Positions 25,261 through 36,900 of a stretch of DNA of 64,000 bases are shown in pieces. Location of the stretch: contig CM040444.1 in NCBI GenBank assembly GCA_022749755.1, forward strand, positions 8,669,774-8,733,773, written 5' to 3'. This DNA is from Azadirachta indica (lineage: Eukaryota; Streptophyta; Magnoliopsida; Sapindales; Meliaceae). Position 1 is the first letter of the stretch, and each line of letters begins with the position of its first letter. A model generated the notes under the pieces. That model saw only the letters and a program-made list of their open reading frames with translations, had not been told where the DNA came from and searched no databases. Position numbers and translations under genes: made by a program.

Positions 25261-25850
25261 TGCCAAGCTTCGATAAGCCTAAATTGGAGATGATCGTTAA
25301 TGGAGAGAGTAGTAGCAGTCCTGAGCTAATTAAAGCCCAAGCTCAGGTCTAGAATTCTGTATCCAATTATATAAACTCCAGGTCTAGAATTGCGTGGTGG
25401 TAACAGTCGTACGTAGATCATCGATAATCAGACGGTCGAGCGTGATGGTAGAGATGACCAAGAATCCAGGAGAGGAGTACCAGATCGAGGGGAACTTGGC
25501 GCAGAGATGTTGCACGACCTTCAACGCGACGAAGGAATCAGTGGCTGAGATTAGACGCAAAGTGTATGCTTCAACACAGTAATGTTGGGTAAAGATGTCT
25601 TTTCCTTGTGCGTGAAGGTGGGGCTTGATGGGGCCTTCGTGATGGGATTGGTGCTGGTTCTTGATTCGATGAACGGTGATGATTACGTTGAGGGTAATGG
25701 AGTTCAGGTGGAACCGATGGTAGAGGATAAGTTGGTGCGGTTGAATTGGAATTTTATTTGAAATTTGAGTGTGTGAATGATAGCGAACTACTTCTTCGTC
25801 TTGGCTTTCAGATATTTTGTTGTATTTTAATCCCACTTTTTTAATTAAAA
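25261..25850. other. GC-richer block with a 150-codon minus ORF, unassigned
   Basis: This block is noticeably richer in G, C and CpG (TCGTACG, ATCGATAATCAGACGGTCG) than its neighbours. The minus strand is open from 25836 to 25384 (150 codons), and a 62-codon plus frame overlaps (25394-25582). Neither shows a family I recognise. The minus frame is rich in His and Gln without membrane segments. It could be the remnant of a gene or gene fragment carried into this repeat-rich DNA. Confidence 0.35.
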
Positions 25851-25904
25851 AAAGAATAGTAATATGTATTTTATTGTATAATTATAAAAGTGATTATATG
25901 AATT

Positions 25905-25990
25905 ATTGTTGGCATATGTTTGCATGGGAGAGAATTTATAATCTATCATTGTTGGCATATGTTTGCATGGGAGAGAATTTATAATCTATC
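25905..25990. repeat. Perfect 43-bp tandem duplication
   Basis: The 43-bp unit starting ATTGTTGGCATATGTTTGCA and ending AATCTATC occupies 25905-25947 and is repeated without change at 25948-25990. Perfect identity implies a recent slippage or repair duplication. Confidence 0.97.
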
Positions 25991-27178
25991 ACCTAACAAT
26001 TAATTTATAATTTTAATTATTTATGATTTTAATTAGTTTTTCTAAGACAATCTTATAATTTATGTTGAGTTAATAATGTTATTAAAAAAATTAGCTAAAA
26101 ATTTCTTTAAATTAGAGAAATGAGATGGCTAAACGTAGTTAATTAACAAGGCAGAAGTTAACTACGAAAACTCCATTAATAATAACCCCATTATCAAATT
26201 TTTGAGTCACCAGCACCATCGGCGTAGCCATTAACATCGTTAAAGCCATTGGCACCCATTTTAAGATGAATTCTTATCGTTATGGAATATTGGTAACAAT
26301 GGTAGAGCCAAAGTTGCAATCAAAGGACTGTAAACAATCACAATGAGTTAAAACATTAAAAATAAATAAATAAATAAATAAATCTATTCCAAATGATGAA
26401 AATTATAAAAAAATATGCACACAGTTCTTTTGAATTCTTTTAGGGCCTGACAACTATAGCTTGTAGAGAGTAGTTTTCACCTACTGATAATGTATTAAGA
26501 CTGAAGGAACAAAAAAATTTAACAATCTAATTTTATTATTTTCTCCTTCTTTCTCTATCTTCTCCTTTATCTATCTGATTAAACGCCAATTAGGTCCTAA
26601 AATGGCTTGGATAGTCGCATCGATGTAGCATACATGGCACAAGCAATGATGGTAGAAGCCAAATGGCAACGGTAGCTTCATTTGCCCTTTTTGGCTGTGA
26701 AAATGAAAGATTTGGTTGGTCGTCTTTCTATTTTTTTAGTTTTTTCTTATTTATTTATCCTTTTTGTTTAAGATCGAAAAATTTTTAAATATAGAAAGAA
26801 TTGACTACATTTTGTTGGCGCATTAAATCATAATACAACTTCTCTATTTATAGAAAATAATCTAAATTCAAAAGAAAAGTCTGTCATATCACTGACTTAT
26901 GATATATTTTTTATGTACGAAGATTTGACTAATTATAATAGATTATGATAGATCATATTTTCTATTATTATCATATCCCTTTTACATTAAATCATGTTAA
27001 TAAATATTGAGTTCATTTTCTTTTATTTTTTTTACATTGAGAAAATCATAACTTTAATTTTTATCCTAGATAATAGAAGATTTTGTAAGGGGAAAAAAAA
27101 AAGTTCTCTGTTTATTTGTTAAATTGAAATGTACACCAGAGTCATAAATTGACCCTTACATGCAAAGTAGTGAATTAA
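25991..27178. other. 3' flank of the DUF4220/DUF594 gene
   Basis: AT-rich, no ORF with a recognisable product. An (AAAT)n microsatellite lies at 26358-26383. The polyadenylation region of the minus-strand gene should be near 26900-27180, but no signal can be singled out. Confidence 0.5.
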
Positions 27179-27360
27179 TTAAATATCCCTCCCATACATA
27201 CGATATTGTTTGCTGAAGCCAAGATGTGCCATAAGAACACAAACATGAGTGAGCAACTCTCCACCTTTCCTCAGATTTTGACCATGTTCTCTCCACCCAC
27301 AATCAATAGCAGCATATGCAAACATTTCCACCCAAAATTCACTTATCATTTCCCACTTCT
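27179..27360 (-). pseudogene. Displaced last block of the DUF594 domain (out of frame)
   Basis: Just beyond the TGA that ends the main frame, the neighbouring frame reads NEQKWEMISEFWVEMFAYAA and then GGELLTHVCVLMAHLG, ending at the TAA at 27179. This is the conserved terminal part of DUF594 proteins (W-x-x-x-S-x-x-W-V-E-M...GGELLT-x-x-W-L-L-M-A-H-L-G), normally continuous with the ...CKxAxxLxELE segment that ends the main frame. It therefore belongs to the same gene and is lost by a net +1 shift at about 27363-27385. Confidence 0.88.
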
Positions 27361-27362
27361 GT

Positions 27363-29165
27363 TCATTTACTCCAACTATTGTCACCTTCTTCCAGTTCCT
27401 GCAATTGCCTGGCTACTTTACATCCATAAAATAAAGTTGAAAGATGACTACCAACTCTATTTGCAAGAAGTAACTGATCGTCTTTGCTTTCAAGCAACAA
27501 CCTGCAAGCTTCAATCTTCGAATTGGATATCTCATCCTGCTTTGACTCGAAGAATTTCATGGCTTCTTCACATGTTGCCTTATACCTTGATTCACCAAAG
27601 CCTTTTGGCATCATAGATGGACAAAACAGCAAAAGATACAACATATAATCTGATAAATATTTGCTAAGTTTTGACCTCGGATGAAGATTCTTATCATCTC
27701 CAATTCTGTGCAAATCATTGTAGTAACAAAGATCAGTAGCAACATGCCAAAGAAGAAAGCTATGATCAAATTCTACCTCAACTGTGCACCAACGAAGATC
27801 AGGAATTCCGTACCTTGTTTCAAACACATTTTCACCTCTATAAGCCAATATTTTTCTACGGGAGATATCGTATTCAAATAAATTCATTTGAGAATTGTCA
27901 ATTTTCTGCAGAAGCTGTTGGTAAATCAGGTTTTGCAAATCAACATCGACCTCTTTCCAAGTCAAATTCCGATACTTGTCTAACAATTTGTCCACGCGAA
28001 GTAACTTCTCAACTCCAATACATGTGGCTGAAATTTCCTTGAGGCAAATGCTTACCAGGTTGAATTGTCCCATGGACTCCGACCACCTCTTCTGATTTCC
28101 GAGAAATGAACAAATGGGAGCTTTACAGATACGAGGAGTCTGTAGTTTTCTTAGCTTCGGCAAGCGGAGTTTTGCCCAGTCAGAAAAAAGAAATAGGTTG
28201 AATGAGTAAAGCTCAAGAGCAATCGTTCCAGCCAGCAGAAAGTAAGATATGGAGATGTCTACGGTTGGGTATTCATCCATACGAATAAAGATAGAGAAGA
28301 AAACTAATGCAGAAACAAAAGCCAAGAAACTGATACAACGAAGAAAGATTCCTACCCGAGAAAAAACTGTAGTCGCCTTGGTGTAGAGGATATCAAACAT
28401 GAATCCAAGCTCAATTGCAACCAAAGTGAAGGCTTCGTTTGCTGACTTCCGGTGAAGCATATTGTAGCTTAAAATCTCTTCACGATAGCCAAGAATTAGT
28501 TCTGCATATAAGTTCCCAAATCTCTTAAATAAAAAATGTGCTTCGATCAGCTGGTGAATTGAATCCTTCTCCATCTCTTCAACAATATTCAGCTCCATGA
28601 CTTTAATAAATTCTGGGCTAGGATCAGGATCTGAAAGCAAGGAATGTTTGAAACGCTTGGTGCTTGAAGACCTAAGTACAAAGGTCCTCTCTCCGTATCT
28701 AATAATTCCAAGAACAAGCAGTGGAACGGATATATATGCGAGAACATTACTACTCCAAGAATTTAAGAACAGATAAACTATCACACCAACTTGAACAACA
28801 AATCCAAGAAAATGCCTTAGCCATAAATCATTGTCTTCTAAGGAGTAAGCTGTGATATTATCTGGACCACCAAGATGCAATAGAAGGATCGACGCCCACA
28901 ATGTTTGGAATTTGTTTGGTGTAGAACACTCATGATCTCCAGATACTCGTTCGCAGCTGACAAGAACTCCTAAGGCATATGTTGGAAGCCAATCTGCTAT
29001 CACATATGCCGACCAGACAAGAATCTTTATCCAGATTTTTGCTATGCATTTTCTTCGAGGACCAAATATTGCAAGGGTAAACTGTAAAAAGAGGCTAAGA
29101 GAAATTGAAAATCGAACCCCCCATTCGACCCAAAGTGTCGTTAATTCTTCTGGTAAAATTTCCAT
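27363..29165 (-). CDS. DUF4220/DUF594 multi-pass membrane protein, C-terminus frameshifted
   Basis: Single-exon frame; coding starts most plausibly at the Met at 29163-29165 (context GCCATGG, sequence MEILPEELTTLW), where relatives begin. The in-frame Met 26 codons upstream would add a Lys-rich leader encoded by an A-run. The product is 600 residues. N-terminal membrane segments (about residues 15-35 and 45-70) are followed by the DUF4220 hallmark HLGGPDNITAYSLEDNDLWL. Then come two further hydrophobic segments, GIIRYGERTFVLR, and a membrane pair around residues 275-350 ending FLFSDWAKLRL. The C-terminal half has LLWHVATDLCYY and LSKYLSDYMLYLLLFCP, leading into DUF594. The frame stops at 27363 after LQELEEGDNSWSK, omitting the conserved last 55-60 residues, which lie in the next frame. 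Family function is unknown. This allele is either a recent pseudogene, a truncated but expressed gene, or a sequence error. A 94%-similar fragment lies at 62404. Confidence 0.92.
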   Translation of the reverse strand: MEILPEELTTLWVEWGVRFSISLSLFLQFTLAIFGPRRKCIAKIWIKILVWSAYVIADWLPTYALGVLVSCERVSGDHECSTPNKFQTLWASILLLHLGGPDNITAYSLEDNDLWLRHFLGFVVQVGVIVYLFLNSWSSNVLAYISVPLLVLGIIRYGERTFVLRSSSTKRFKHSLLSDPDPSPEFIKVMELNIVEEMEKDSIHQLIEAHFLFKRFGNLYAELILGYREEILSYNMLHRKSANEAFTLVAIELGFMFDILYTKATTVFSRVGIFLRCISFLAFVSALVFFSIFIRMDEYPTVDISISYFLLAGTIALELYSFNLFLFSDWAKLRLPKLRKLQTPRICKAPICSFLGNQKRWSESMGQFNLVSICLKEISATCIGVEKLLRVDKLLDKYRNLTWKEVDVDLQNLIYQQLLQKIDNSQMNLFEYDISRRKILAYRGENVFETRYGIPDLRWCTVEVEFDHSFLLWHVATDLCYYNDLHRIGDDKNLHPRSKLSKYLSDYMLYLLLFCPSMMPKGFGESRYKATCEEAMKFFESKQDEISNSKIEACRLLLESKDDQLLLANRVGSHLSTLFYGCKVARQLQELEEGDNSWSK

Positions 29166-30578
29166 GGCTCTCCTCTTTTTTTTTTTTTTCCTTTTATTCC
29201 TGGAAAGATTCAACTGCAAGCGACCAAATTGTTTTTCAAACACTTACATTAAAATCATTAATACAGTTTATTATCGTCAAATATAAAAGTCATGATAGAT
29301 AATTGAAACGATGATTACTTGGTTCTATTTGTTGCATAATACTTGAAGGAAAAACATACAAACGAAATAGAGAACGATTTTTCAAAATTTTTACACATAT
29401 CAATATAAATAACCAAATAATGTAAAGAATGACAAAATATTTGTAAGTTAGATCTAGGTTCCCCATTGATGCAGTTACAGTGATAGAGACAAAAAAACCA
29501 CCTTCAAGCTTATTGTTACTAAATTCTTCAACACATAGAACTCGATTCTAAACGAATCTCTTTATATTTCCAAATCAGTTTTCATAATGTTGGGTTTCCT
29601 AAGTTAATTTGCTTGTTATGTTACCGCTTAAGAGACAAAAGAAGAACACAAGAACTAGGATGGTAAAAGATTATTAGAGTTTAATTAACAAGTAGTTCCC
29701 TAAGATTTTAAAAAAAAATTATAATTAGATTGAATGCATCGTACATATTACAAATATATCATCCCGACCCTGTCCCTGATTGGGCTAGAAATCTCTATCT
29801 CTGACCCGTCCCTGATTTGGGTTAGGATCATCGCAAGCCTTCAGTTCGTTTCTTACTCTATTTGACCATTTGAGTTGTCATTGCCAACCATCGCCAACTA
29901 TCATAACCATCATTTAACATCATCCATTTTAATTATAATAAGCATCATTTAAATTTTTTTTGAAAACTCTGCACAATTATATAATTTTTATCACAGTTTT
30001 AACAACTATTTATTATAAATTTGAAGTTGAATTTTTAATACATAAAATATTTAATTTAAGATCTATGAGAAATGTATACTCAAACAATACTACCACAATT
30101 TCTAAACTCAACATTGCGTGTGAAAGTGGGTCTAACTTTTCTAAATTCTTAAATAGTCATGTCAATTAATTTATTTCAGAATAAAATTTAGAAGTACAAA
30201 AGTATTCATTTAATTACATAATTGCCCTCACAGAAATTACATGGACGACATCTTGAAAATACTAGGAGGGCGAGTGCACATTTCAACAAAAATCGAGGGG
30301 TTAACTGGACTTCTTGCTTTTGTTTTTGTATTACACTTGCAAATAATTTTTTAAAAGATAAAGAATTTACAAAAATTGAGTCAAAAAATCAATCAGTAAG
30401 TTAGTTGTTTTTTTTCTTTTCTTCTTATTTTTTATCTTTACCCACATGCACCATTTTACAAATATTCATTGTAGCAAAATATATTTTTTTATTTTTTATT
30501 AGTAAATAGATGGATTCAGATGTTATAGTAATGAAGTAAAATTTCATCTTTTCTCCAATTTGTTGAAATCAATAGATA
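29166..30578. other. 5' flank of the DUF4220/DUF594 gene
   Basis: Upstream of the minus-strand start. A T-run on the plus strand (about 29174-29190) lies in the 5' leader. TTTATATTTG on the minus strand near 29281-29290 is a weak TATA candidate. The rest is AT-rich without a gene. GC-rich CCCGACCCTGTCCCTGATT at about 29763 resembles hAT-type terminal regions but has no partner. Confidence 0.45.
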
Positions 30579-30586
30579 GTATATAG

Positions 30587-30755
30587 CAAGGACGGAGCAA
30601 GATTTGTGATTATGGGAGGCTAAATAACACACAATCAAAATTTGTAGAGGTCAAAGTATAAAAATTTTACTTTAAAGAGGCAAAAGTGTAAAACGTTTTT
30701 TATTTTTTTATATAAATTTTTTCTAGCCTCAGCCCCGGCTCCGTTTGCTTCTCTG
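30587..30755. mobile_element. Small hAT-type MITE (169 bp)
   Basis: Begins CAAGGACGGAGC and ends GGCTCCGTTTGCTTCTCTG, with degenerate inverted ends around the shared CGGAGC. Flanked by GTATATAG (30579-30586) and CTATATAG (30756-30763), an 8-bp duplication with one mismatch. Non-coding. Confidence 0.6.
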
Positions 30756-30763
30756 CTATATAG

Positions 30764-31252
30764 AAGTGTAGATTATAAATTTAATTATAAATTCTAATGA
30801 AAAATAAAATCTTACCTTACACTTGGTGATCACTTGTTGGTTAGTTCACAATTTATATTAACGTTCCTCCTGTTATCAAGACTTGGAGAAAAATGGAAAC
30901 AAACAAATAAATAAACATAAAAGATAAGAGAAACTAATCACTTGCCAGCTGAATAAACTACCCGAAGAAACAATCTTGTGAGCAGTTGTCAGTTATACGA
31001 ACTATATATAAATAATCAAGAATAAAAAAGTAAAAATATTTACCTTAAATACTTTAAAAATTAAACAGAAGCAATACAATCACAAACTGAGGTTGAGTGA
31101 TCCGACAGAAACTGATATATAAGCCTCAGAGAATGGTTGTAAAGATTTGTTGTTAACTTATAAGCTGATATATAAGCAATGCAACTTTCTACTCTTAAGC
31201 TTTATTTTATTAGATAACAATATTTAATTTAATGGGTTATTTAAAATAAGCT
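30764..31252. other. Non-coding AT-rich interval
   Basis: GATATATAAGC occurs twice near 31112 and 31166. No gene recognised. Confidence 0.45.
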
Positions 31253-32402
31253 AAATGACACATTTGCCCCCAAAGTTTGCTGAAAATGACATTTTCATAT
31301 CTTAATTACCTTCAAATAAATTGATATTTGCACCCTTTTTTGTCAATTCATGTGTTAAAATTTTATCAGTAGAATCCTTACTATTTGTAAATTTAAAACT
31401 TAGAGCTAAGCGTCTAAACATACTTCAGTTAACTCCTCCTAAACACATTTTTTTTTCTTGACATAATTTATTAAAATATAAAGTTATTTTTATATTTTAA
31501 TATATTAAATGTTTAAAAGTTAAAACTCAAGAACAATTCATGAAGACCACTAAGAAATTTATGAATTTTTTTTTTTAAAAAAAATGTTGTCACCATAGGT
31601 AATATGACTTTTTCAATGCCAATATTTTTTTTTCAAATCTATTCTTTTGTTATTTAGTTGTCATCATAGAGAGAATTAAAAATATTAGTTTTTCTTCTAC
31701 TACTAAAGTCTAAATTTTACGTTTGATTAGAATTATTTAAGCCTTTTTAAAAATATTAAATTGTTTAAAATTTTATTTTAAATCTTTTCTTTATTTCTAT
31801 TCAAACTTAATTTTCAAAAGTTTATCTATATAAGTTTTATAAAAGATATATTTGATAATCATAAAACCGACTACATTTTTCTTAAAAAGTCTACTATAGC
31901 AACAAACTTATTCAAAAAATTTAATTTAAAAAATTATATGAGCAAACTCTTAAAATTTAATATTTAAATCTTCATGGTTTTTTATCAGTCAATATTATAA
32001 TTCTTATTTGTAATAAAATTTATAACTATTTTAAAGTCATTTGATCTCAATTCTTATAAGAGATTTAGTCTAACAATTAATTGATATACAGATAAAAATT
32101 ATGAAATTTTACATGAATTTATAATTGTCTGCTCATCTAAAATGCCTATTTTTATTCATAAAGTACTCCAAGTTTTTTCATATTAATTGCATTTAATAAT
32201 AAATTAATTTTGAACTTTAAAAAATTATGTCAAGAAAAAAGGTCAAGGACTTAAGTGATAAATGTTTAATATTTTGAATCTAAATTTTAACTTCAATAAT
32301 AATAAGAACTTGGCTGATAAAATTATAATACAGAGATTGACATAAAGGAGTGCAAATGTCATTTTTTGATTTTGGCCAAACTTTAGGGTGAATATGTCAT
32401 TT
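31253..32402. mobile_element. Inverted-repeat (foldback) element, about 1.15 kb
   Basis: The left arm starts AAATGACACATTTGCCCCCA. The right arm, reverse-complemented, starts AAATGACATATTCACCCTAA. The arms also share AAAGTTTG, TGACATTT, TTGCAC(C/T)CC, TGTCAAT and AATTTTATCAG in order. A further inner match is TTTTTTCTTGACATAATTTA near 31450 with its partner near 32220. The arms are thus about 200-250 bp with indels. There is no ORF and no clear flanking duplication. Class is uncertain; long-armed Mutator-like MITE is one option. Confidence 0.75.
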
Positions 32403-32519
32403 CCTTTTCATATAGTGTATAGCATATTCCAATTTATGGCCGAAAGGATTGTGATATTCATCTATAGTAATATTTTATTGTGAAAAAAAAGTATCCTAAA
32501 CTCTAATAAGGACTAACCT

Positions 32520-35500
32520 TCGGGCACTACCAAAAAAAAAAAACAGGAAAAGAAAAGAAAAAAAGAAAATGTGAGTCTTTAAGTTTTATTATATTATTAC
32601 CCGGGTTTTGGCTGGATGGCATTAACACACTTTTTGGTTAACGAAAAAGTTTGTGCGACTCCTGTATAGCTAGACTCTGCTATCTTTATTGTGAGACTTT
32701 TTTTTAGTTAAGATAAATAAATACTTTCATCACACATTATACGTAAATATTTCAATATGTATTATTATATCTAAATTTTCAATAATTATTATATTTAAAT
32801 ATCATAAGAGTGTAAATTTGTAATATTAAAAATAAGTTTTATCATATTATTAACTACCAATGCAAAAAAGAAAAAACGAAAAAGCAATTATGAGTCTTAT
32901 TATATTATTAAATATTAACATTAAAAAAAAGAAAAAAGACAAAGCAAGTCTTATTATATTGTTGGATAAACAAACCTAGGAGCCAGCTTTTGATAAAAGA
33001 ATTTTTTATGTCAAAAACTTTCTCACTTTATAGAAAGAGAACCGTGGGACTATTCTACGTGGACTTGGGACCGAGACTTCATCTGAAATGAGAAGATTAT
33101 AAAGCTTCATATCAATAAAACTTTGCATAGTTTACATACAAAATTTAAAAATTTTAAATAAAACATAAAATATTTAACATAAAGTTTAAAATTTGGTGTA
33201 TAAAATAATACACTATATATGTGTTATAATTAATAAAATATTTCTGAGTCTTAATTTTCTTTTATTAAGTTTCAAATATTTCTGAGTTGTAATTTTTAGG
33301 CACTACCAATAAAAAATAAAAATAAAAGAAAACGAAAGATAGTCTTACTATATTATTGAATATCAACATTCATAAAAATAAATAAGCAAGTTTCAGTCTT
33401 AAGTGACATTTATTGTTTTTATTATTTCAAGTCTCTGAATGCAAGTGAAATATAATTTAATTAAAATGTAAATTTAAATGATATACATGTATACATATAT
33501 ATATTTACTTCTTTTAAATGTTTAATACATATATATTATTTTCCATATATTATATGAGTTTTTTTTTTTTTTTACTTAATCATATAAGTAAGAAAAAAAT
33601 TATAAATCAATCATTCAAATAATACAAAAATTGATGAAAAATTTAATAAAATGAATAAATTAGGTCGTAATATTATTTTTTTATAAACGGAGATAATGAA
33701 AAGTAAGAAAGTTGGACAAAGTATAAAATTTAAATATTAATAAATAAATTTATATATAATAAAAAATAATTAGTTTGTTCAAATATTTTATTATTTGGAT
33801 ATAAATTAAAAATTTTAATTTAATTTCATTTAATAACAAGATTTCTTCAACTCAATTGAGAGAAAGATTAAAAAAAGGAGACGTTTATTACTATTGTTAG
33901 TCATATTATATTAGTAACCATCAATTCAAAAGTAAGAAACAGAAGAAAGTACGAACATTAAAAGAAAAATACATCAACATTTATGAAAAAAAAAATGAAA
34001 GCAAGTCTTATTATATTGTTGAATAAACTAACCCTGGGGGCAGCTTTTATAAAAGAATTTTGAGATATTCTTAACTTTAAGCAAATAATGTCGAAATACC
34101 CTAAAACTATATCCTTATTTTAAAAAAAATCTGAAAATTCATATTTTGTTAGATATATCCTTTTAAAGTATTACATATATTTATATTTTTTATAAAAATT
34201 TTGATTATGTTAATAAAATTATAAGTAAATATATGTCAATTGTTTTTCTATATACTATATAAGTTTTCTTTTTCTTTCCTTAACCTTGTAAGAAAAAATC
34301 ATGAATCATTAGGTCAAATATAATCTAAAAATGGATGAAAATTTAATAAAATGAATAAATTATATTGTAATATTTTTCAAGTAGGTAAAGATATATAAAA
34401 GGAGATGGAAAATTAAAAAGGCAAATTAAAAATTGAATTTTAGTGAATAAATAATAAAATAATTAATTTATTCAAATACTAATTATTTAGATATAAATAA
34501 AAATTTTTTTCTTAATTATATTTAAATTTATTTTTAATAAATTTATATATATAAATTAAAAATAAATAATTTTTAAATATTTGAATTATTTTATTTAAAT
34601 TTTAATTAAAAAAATATATGTAAAATTAAATATCAACATTAAAAGGCCAATATTATATTAAGTATTTGTCAGGCATTTTGATTAATTCGCATATAGTATT
34701 ACCATTGGATGATATCTGTCTTTAAAGGAAAAAATTTTTACTCATATTTTAATATTATGAGACTTTATCTTAGTGAAAAGTCTATTATCTTTATCTTTGA
34801 TGGATGATAGCTTTCCTAGGAATTGTTCCCGGTAAGACTCTTAACCACTCGGGCAAGTGCGAGTGGTTGTCTTATTGAATTGTTAAATAAACAATCATCA
34901 GCGCTGCTTTTAATAAAAAGATTTCTTTGTGTCAAAAGTTTTCTACAATTTATTGAGAGAAAGTTTAAATAAAAAAAAGTTTACCACTATTGTAGTCTTA
35001 TTTTATTATTAACTGTCAATTCAAAAGAAAAAAACAAAAACAATTATATTAATGAACATCGATATCAAAGGAAAAAAACTAAAGCAAGTCTTATTATATT
35101 GTTTTTCTTTTATGAAAAGTCTTATTATATTGTTGAATAAACTAACCTAGGAGGCAGCTCTTTATAAAAGAATTTTTTATGTATTTCTTTTCACAAAGAC
35201 AAAATTTAAAACTAATACCACATTTAAAATTTTAAAACATCAAAATATAACGTAAAATATGTAATATAAAATTTAAAATCTATCAAATAAGAGTTAGGTA
35301 TAAATGTTTGTTTTTACTCATGCTACAAATTACAAATATTTTAGAATTCTAACTTTTAAAATCTGCACATGGTTAAAATATAAATTTGATTTAAATTTAA
35401 ATATAAATATATATTTATTTTAATTTTTAAATATTTAAATAAAAGTGTTAAATTATTTATTTTTATAAAAATAAAAAATTTAAAATCTGATATTCTAACA

Positions 35501-36900
35501 TCTACATTCTTTTAAAGTGTTACATCTATTTATATATTTTGTAAAAGAATTTGATTATGCTAATACAATAGTTCATAAAAATAATAATTTCTAGTAATTA
35601 ATTAAATATATGTAAATTATTTTCCATATGATATGTGAGTTTTTTTTTTCTTTAATCTTGTGTGCAGAGAAAAACTACGAACAATCATTCAAATGATATA
35701 GAAATCGATGAAAACTTTAGTAAATAACTTTTAAATATTTAAATAATTTATTTTAAATTTTAATTTAAAAAAAGAAACATATATGGAATTTGATATCAAC
35801 ATTAAAAAGCAGGCAAATCTTATTGTGTTGCTAAATAAACAATCATCGGCGCGGCTTTTAATAAAAAGATTTTTTTGTGCAAAAGTTTTCTACAATTTAT
35901 TGAGAGAAAGTTTAAATGAAAGAAAAGTTTATCACTATTGTAGTCTTATTATATTATTAACTATCAATTGAAAAGGAAAAAACAAAAACAATTATGGGCC
36001 TTATTATGTTAATAAACATCAATGTTAAAGGAAAAAAACTAAAGCAAGTCTTATTATCTTGTTTTTCTTTTATGAAAAGTCTTATTATATTGTTGAATAA
36101 ACTAACCTAGGAGGCAGCATTTTATAAAAGAATTTTTTATGTATTTCTTTCCCTTTCACTTTATTGACAAAGGCAAAATTTAAAACTAATACTACATTTA
36201 AAATTTTAAAACATCAGAAATATATCGTAAAATATGTAATATAAAATTTAAAGTCTATCAAATAAGAGTTAGGCATAAATGTTTCTTTTTACTCATGCTA
36301 TAGATCACAAATATTTTAAATTTCTAGCTTTTAAATTTTGAACATGGTTAAGATATGAATTTCATTAAAATTTGAATTTAAATAATATATTTATTTGAAT
36401 TTTTAAATATTTAAATATAAATATTAAATTATTTACTTTTACAAAAAATAAAAAATTTAAAATCTGATACTCTGACATATACATTCTTTTAAAGTATGAT
36501 GTATTTTTATATATTTTGTAAAAATTTTTTTATTATGTTAATACAATGGTTCATAAAAATAATAATTTCTAGTAATTAATTAAATATATGTAAACTATTT
36601 TCTATATGATATGCGAGTTTTTTAATCTTTAATCTTGTATGTAAAAAATAAAAAAACTAAGACCAATCATTCAAATGATATAGAAATCGATGAAAAATTT
36701 AGTAAAATAAATAAATTATATCTTTATATTGTTTCAACTAGGTAAATATGCAAGCAGAAAGATTATATTAAAAATTAAAAGAGTTAGACATGATATAAAA
36801 TTTAAATGTTAGTGAATAAAATAATAAAATAAGGATATTATTAAGCAATAAATGCTTTATTCAGTCAAACATTTAATTATTCAAATGCATATTAAAATTT
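32520..36900. repeat. Degenerate tandem array of roughly 1-kb units
   Basis: The marker AAGTCTTATTATATTGTTGR, followed by ATAAAC(T/A)AACC and GCAGC, recurs at about 32946, 34003, 35117 and 36077. That gives spacings of about 1057, 1114 and 960. Units include TTATTGAGAGAAAGTTTAAA, a run of short A-rich words, and ATATATGTAAAYTATTTTC. The last two full units (about 34870-35817 and 35818-36770) align closely at an offset of 948. A fainter partial unit follows near 37060. There is no coding capacity; the 62-codon ORF at 35783 is incidental. Confidence 0.82.

Noticed and set aside
25384..25836. 150-codon minus ORF as a protein-coding gene
   Set aside because: No recognisable family, no start or intron evidence, and an overlapping frame is open on the other strand. 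Kept only as an unassigned block.
27206..27616. 136-codon plus ORF
   Set aside because: Antisense shadow of the DUF4220/DUF594 gene.
27363..29243. Upstream Met at 29243 as the start of the DUF4220 protein
   Set aside because: It adds a Lys-rich leader encoded by an A-run. The Met at 29165 has a better context and matches where relatives begin.
29044..29302. Two plus ORFs over the N-terminus of the DUF4220 gene
   Set aside because: Antisense shadows crossing a T-run; no homology.
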